From Thermoplasmata archaeon (GTDB lineage Archaea > Thermoplasmatota > E2 > DHVEG-1), in the NCBI GenBank assembly GCA_003649715.1, contig QMSS01000014.1, forward strand, positions 1 to 17,512: a stretch of DNA of 17,512 nucleotides, in the 5' to 3' direction. Shown in pieces: positions 14,692 through 17,512 of the stretch (position 1 is its first letter; each line of letters opens with the position of its first letter). Made by a program: the position numbers and the translations under genes. Below the pieces are notes generated by a model. The model did not search any database and was not told the origin of the DNA. It saw only the letters and a program-made list of their open reading frames with translations.

Positions 14692-17352
14692 TTAGGATGT
14701 AGATGCATCTAGAGCATATATTTTTCCTAGCACTCCGATGAACAAGATATTATTATGTAAAACAGGAGTGGAGAGGATAGGGGTTGTGATGTAGTTGCGT
14801 ATATCATTTCTATCAATGGTGTATCCTGGTGAGAAGCTCCATACTAGTTTTCCAACTGATTTGTTTAAAGCATATAGTCTTCCATCATCAGATCCAAAAA
14901 ATATGTTTTTTTCATTGACGATTGGTGATGAATGGATAGCTGCGTTGCATGTAAACACCCATTTTAGCTGCCCACTGGTCTTGTTTAGGGCATATAGGTT
15001 GTTATCATGTGAGCCAAAAAAAATCATGTCATTAGATATCACAGGTGTTGTTTCTATTCCCCAGCCTGTTTCTCGTTTCCATTTAATACTCCCATTATGT
15101 GCTTCAGCCGCATATAAGTAGGTGTCCCATGATCCGAAGTAAACGGTTTTGTCATAGACAACTGGCTTAGATGTTATTATTCCATTTGTTTCTATTGACC
15201 ATTCTATGTTCCCTGTCTCGGCATCTATGGCATAGCATGTGTTGCCTGATCCCACAAATATTGATTTTAGGATAGAAGAGTTGCTTGAGATTCTTCCAGC
15301 ATCATTATTATTGGGGCTTGGAAGAGGCATGGTTTTATTCCATGGCTGAGAAATATATATCTCACCAGACAGTGTTAGATTCCATTGTTCATCTCCGGTG
15401 TGTATATCGAATGCATATATGTTTCCATTTTTATCCCCAGTTATAATCAGGTCACCAGCTATAACTGGCGGGGAGGGTATTGTGGTCAGGTTTTTTTCCC
15501 ATTGCAGTTGTCCGGTGATGTCGAGGACTTTTAGTCCATCTGCGGTTCCGATGAAGAGTAGTTGGTTGTGATATGTTGGTTGGGTTGGCTGTTTTCCAAC
15601 TGTTTGGTTCCACAGTATGGTACCGTTTTGAGCATCTAATGCATATATTTCTCCAGATGAGGTGGTTGTGTAGAGTGTGTTGCCGACTATTATGCTTGAT
15701 GAGTAGAAGTCATTGGAGTTGTTTTTTGTGTCATATAACCATATTGTTTCAGGTTGTCGTTCTTGTTCCTGTGGATTGTTAGGTACTATGTATTCCTTCC
15801 ATGGCAATGCATATATTCTGACCCATCCAGTTGGATGGATTTCTTCATTTTTTATCTTGTTTTTGTCAAGATTTGATAGTTCCAGAATTTTTCCACTGGG
15901 GTTTCCTATGAATGCCCATAGGCCATTTTTTTCAACAAGATTGCTGTCTGTTATTTTGCAGTCTGTAGATGCAGCGGAGATTGGTCGGGTGGACATTATT
16001 TTTTTTACAAGGTCAACATCGATTTTTCCATAGTATTTGTTTCCTAGTTCCTCGAATTTTAGATCTCTAGGGGCAGGTCGATATTTTGGTAGGCAATATT
16101 CATAGCCGCCTTTGTGTAGGAGTAGGTATCGTAATAGGTAGTGTGTAGCTGTTTTTATATCAAATTTTTCGAGTCTAACACCTAGATCCATGGGGTTGTT
16201 GGCTGACCAGTAGAAGCCATTGAATGTTCTATATACGGCATATGCATATAGTCCTAGTTCAAATCTTGCTATTTCACCGTTTTTGGTGTCTCCAATTAGC
16301 CATACTGCGTTCATGCATCCATCGTTTTGATGTCTGAGATAATGTATTACATCATCGATGTTTTCTCCATACTGCATGGCAGCTCTAGCCCGTATAGCAA
16401 GTGGTAGTCCTCTGTTGTCCCATAGACCCTGTCGAAGCGTGGTTTCTATGAGAACTATACCTGCATCGTTTTGATAGAAGTCATGGTTGCTCCATATAAA
16501 CCCAGGTGATGCAGGCATGATTATTCTATGACCCTGTGTAGGTTTTATGTCTAGGATCACATTCCAACGTAGTGCTATGTAGTATGTCCACCACCATGAT
16601 CCTCCTCCACACCACATGGAATCAGCTATTACAATCTGTCCGTGGGAGGTTGCATTGCCTGTTGCGATGAATCCACTGCAGTGATGCGGCATCGGCTGTT
16701 TTATGAAATCTGTGATGAAATCCTGTTCTTTGATTTTTGATAGCTCTGGTAGTATCTGTTTTAGTTTATGGAAAAGTGTTCTAAGTGGATGGAATCTTTT
16801 TTTGAGTTTGTTTAGTTTTGATAGAAATTCATACATTTCATTTAAGGTTAGTATGTCCTCAGTGGATATGGACTGTCCATGTATCTTCCCGCCTTTGGAT
16901 TTTACACCATCTGCTATTCCTCTCATTTCTTGTAGGTATTCGCCATCATTGTATTTACTGTATTTATCCCAGTATGTTTTAACACAGTTTGATCTGCAGA
17001 AATCCCACCATGTCTTTGACACGAGTTCGTATCTTTTTTGAGGCATATGATGTGTTATTGGTTTGATGAGTGGGTAGTTGTGTATGATGTTACTCCATCG
17101 GTTTATCATGTCAATGATTTCATCTGCAAGTAGATAACCATGTTGGTATCCACGTTCATATGGATCTCCCTCTATATGAGTGTATATCCAGCCCTGTATG
17201 TTGTATCTATAACCCCTTCCGCATTGAGCATAGAGGTTTTTGTTTTGAACATATTTTTGGGACAGACTTATCTCTTCTGCTGCTAGGAATGACGAAAACA
17301 TGGATGCTAAAAGTAGTATTACTAGTACAAAGAGACAGATACCTCTTTTCAT
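14692..17352 (-). CDS. Secreted C45-type Ntn hydrolase fused to a PQQ-like beta-propeller
   Basis: From the ATG at 17352 the protein has 886 aa; a TTG three codons upstream is less likely. A signal peptide (1-25, MKRGICLFVLVILLLAS) precedes an Ntn-hydrolase domain of the C45/acyltransferase and phospholipase-B-like group. Its marks are DPYERGYQHGYLLADEI (63-79), MRGIADGV (143-150), and the likely autoprocessed nucleophile Cys225 in HHCSGFIATGNATSHGQIVIAD. Family members hydrolyse amide bonds of N-acyl compounds or peptides. From about residue 540 come repeats of the form G.iYAlDa.tG...W, which I count as seven full plus a closing strand (GKIYALDAST), an eight-bladed PQQ-like propeller. Propellers of this type bind partners or ligands; catalysis with PQQ is not implied. 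Substrate unknown. Transcribed before the C25 peptidase gene with a 160-base gap. Confidence 0.85.
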   Translation of the reverse strand: MKRGICLFVLVILLLASMFSSFLAAEEISLSQKYVQNKNLYAQCGRGYRYNIQGWIYTHIEGDPYERGYQHGYLLADEIIDMINRWSNIIHNYPLIKPITHHMPQKRYELVSKTWWDFCRSNCVKTYWDKYSKYNDGEYLQEMRGIADGVKSKGGKIHGQSISTEDILTLNEMYEFLSKLNKLKKRFHPLRTLFHKLKQILPELSKIKEQDFITDFIKQPMPHHCSGFIATGNATSHGQIVIADSMWCGGGSWWWTYYIALRWNVILDIKPTQGHRIIMPASPGFIWSNHDFYQNDAGIVLIETTLRQGLWDNRGLPLAIRARAAMQYGENIDDVIHYLRHQNDGCMNAVWLIGDTKNGEIARFELGLYAYAVYRTFNGFYWSANNPMDLGVRLEKFDIKTATHYLLRYLLLHKGGYEYCLPKYRPAPRDLKFEELGNKYYGKIDVDLVKKIMSTRPISAASTDCKITDSNLVEKNGLWAFIGNPSGKILELSNLDKNKIKNEEIHPTGWVRIYALPWKEYIVPNNPQEQERQPETIWLYDTKNNSNDFYSSSIIVGNTLYTTTSSGEIYALDAQNGTILWNQTVGKQPTQPTYHNQLLFIGTADGLKVLDITGQLQWEKNLTTIPSPPVIAGDLIITGDKNGNIYAFDIHTGDEQWNLTLSGEIYISQPWNKTMPLPSPNNNDAGRISSNSSILKSIFVGSGNTCYAIDAETGNIEWSIETNGIITSKPVVYDKTVYFGSWDTYLYAAEAHNGSIKWKRETGWGIETTPVISNDMIFFGSHDNNLYALNKTSGQLKWVFTCNAAIHSSPIVNEKNIFFGSDDGRLYALNKSVGKLVWSFSPGYTIDRNDIRNYITTPILSTPVLHNNILFIGVLGKIYALDASTS

Positions 17353-17383
17353 TCTAATCAAATTATATATTAAATATTTTATT

Positions 17384-17392
17384 GTATAAAAG
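17384..17392 (-). promoter_or_regulatory. TATA box of the Ntn hydrolase gene
   Basis: The minus strand reads CTTTTATAC, centred about 36 bases before the ATG at 17352, which gives a transcript with a leader of only about ten bases. No Shine-Dalgarno motif precedes the ATG, in agreement with a near-leaderless mRNA. Confidence 0.45.
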
Positions 17393-17482
17393 TTTTATTG
17401 ATAAAAAGGGTTAAAAAACTGTGATAGACAAGTTTCTGGATATGATTGGAAAAACTAGGCTGTTGAAAAATTAATTACACCC

Positions 17483-17506
17483 TCCCAGCTTTTCATTTTG
17501 CTGGGA
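17483..17506. repeat. Perfect 7-bp inverted repeat at the right edge
   Basis: TCCCAGC (17483-17489) and GCTGGGA (17500-17506) are separated by ten AT-rich bases. The hairpin may be a terminator for a gene beyond the right edge: on the minus strand an AAATGA and then AT-rich sequence with a T-run follow. It could also be part of a mobile-element end. The window stops six bases later, so it cannot be resolved. Confidence 0.35.
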
Positions 17507-17512
17507 TGCACA

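Noticed and set aside
1..17512. CRISPR arrays, rRNA, tRNA or insertion sequences
   Set aside because: No regularly spaced repeats, cloverleaf-like segments, conserved rRNA blocks or transposase frames were found on either strand by eye. A covariance-model scan would be needed to rule out small RNAs such as C/D-box guides.

Overview
The window reads as chromosomal DNA from an AT-rich archaeon. The evidence is an ABCE1/Rli ribosome-recycling ATPase, a CTP-dependent riboflavin kinase fused to a DNA-binding domain, a Nog1-type GTPase, a single-domain KaiC/RadA-like ATPase, and archaeal TATA-type promoters, some followed by near-leaderless starts and others by strong Shine-Dalgarno sites. A bacterial-type NAD+-dependent DNA ligase beside PolX, and large secreted hydrolases including a gingipain-like C25 peptidase, fit an uncultured Thermoplasmatota-like lineage such as the sediment MBG-D group. 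That placement is inference, not proof.

Layout. Positions 1-173 hold the 3' end of an unrecognised gene, followed by a small acidic hypothetical protein on the minus strand (303-500). ABCE1 (792-2567, +) meets a minus-strand repair operon: polX (6714-4999), ligA (4944-2914) and a cysteine-rich DUF6485-like protein (2876-2670). Upstream lie the riboflavin kinase/regulator RbkR (7462-6788) and a small winged-helix protein (7757-7527). These diverge from the Nog1-like GTPase (7817-8812).

Next on the plus strand come a probable 35-codon small gene (8889-8996) with a canonical TATA box and a Shine-Dalgarno site buried in an inverted repeat, the KaiC-like ATPase (9138-9899), a class II aldolase homologue (10037-10600) that seems to have lost its catalytic and metal ligands, and MtnA (10631-11596), which ends in a hairpin-plus-T-run terminator. 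The right third encodes two large secreted proteins on the minus strand: a C25/gingipain-like cysteine peptidase (14531-11676) and a C45-type Ntn hydrolase fused to a PQQ-like beta-propeller of about eight blades (17352-14692).

Working together: PolX (gap filling and PHP nuclease) and LigA (sealing) make a plausible short-patch repair pair. The aldolase homologue and MtnA resemble the methylthioribose/5-deoxyribose-phosphate salvage pairing, but the aldolase active site looks dead. The two secreted hydrolases suggest extracellular breakdown of proteins and amide- or acyl-linked compounds. No CRISPR array, rRNA, tRNA or intact insertion sequence was seen.
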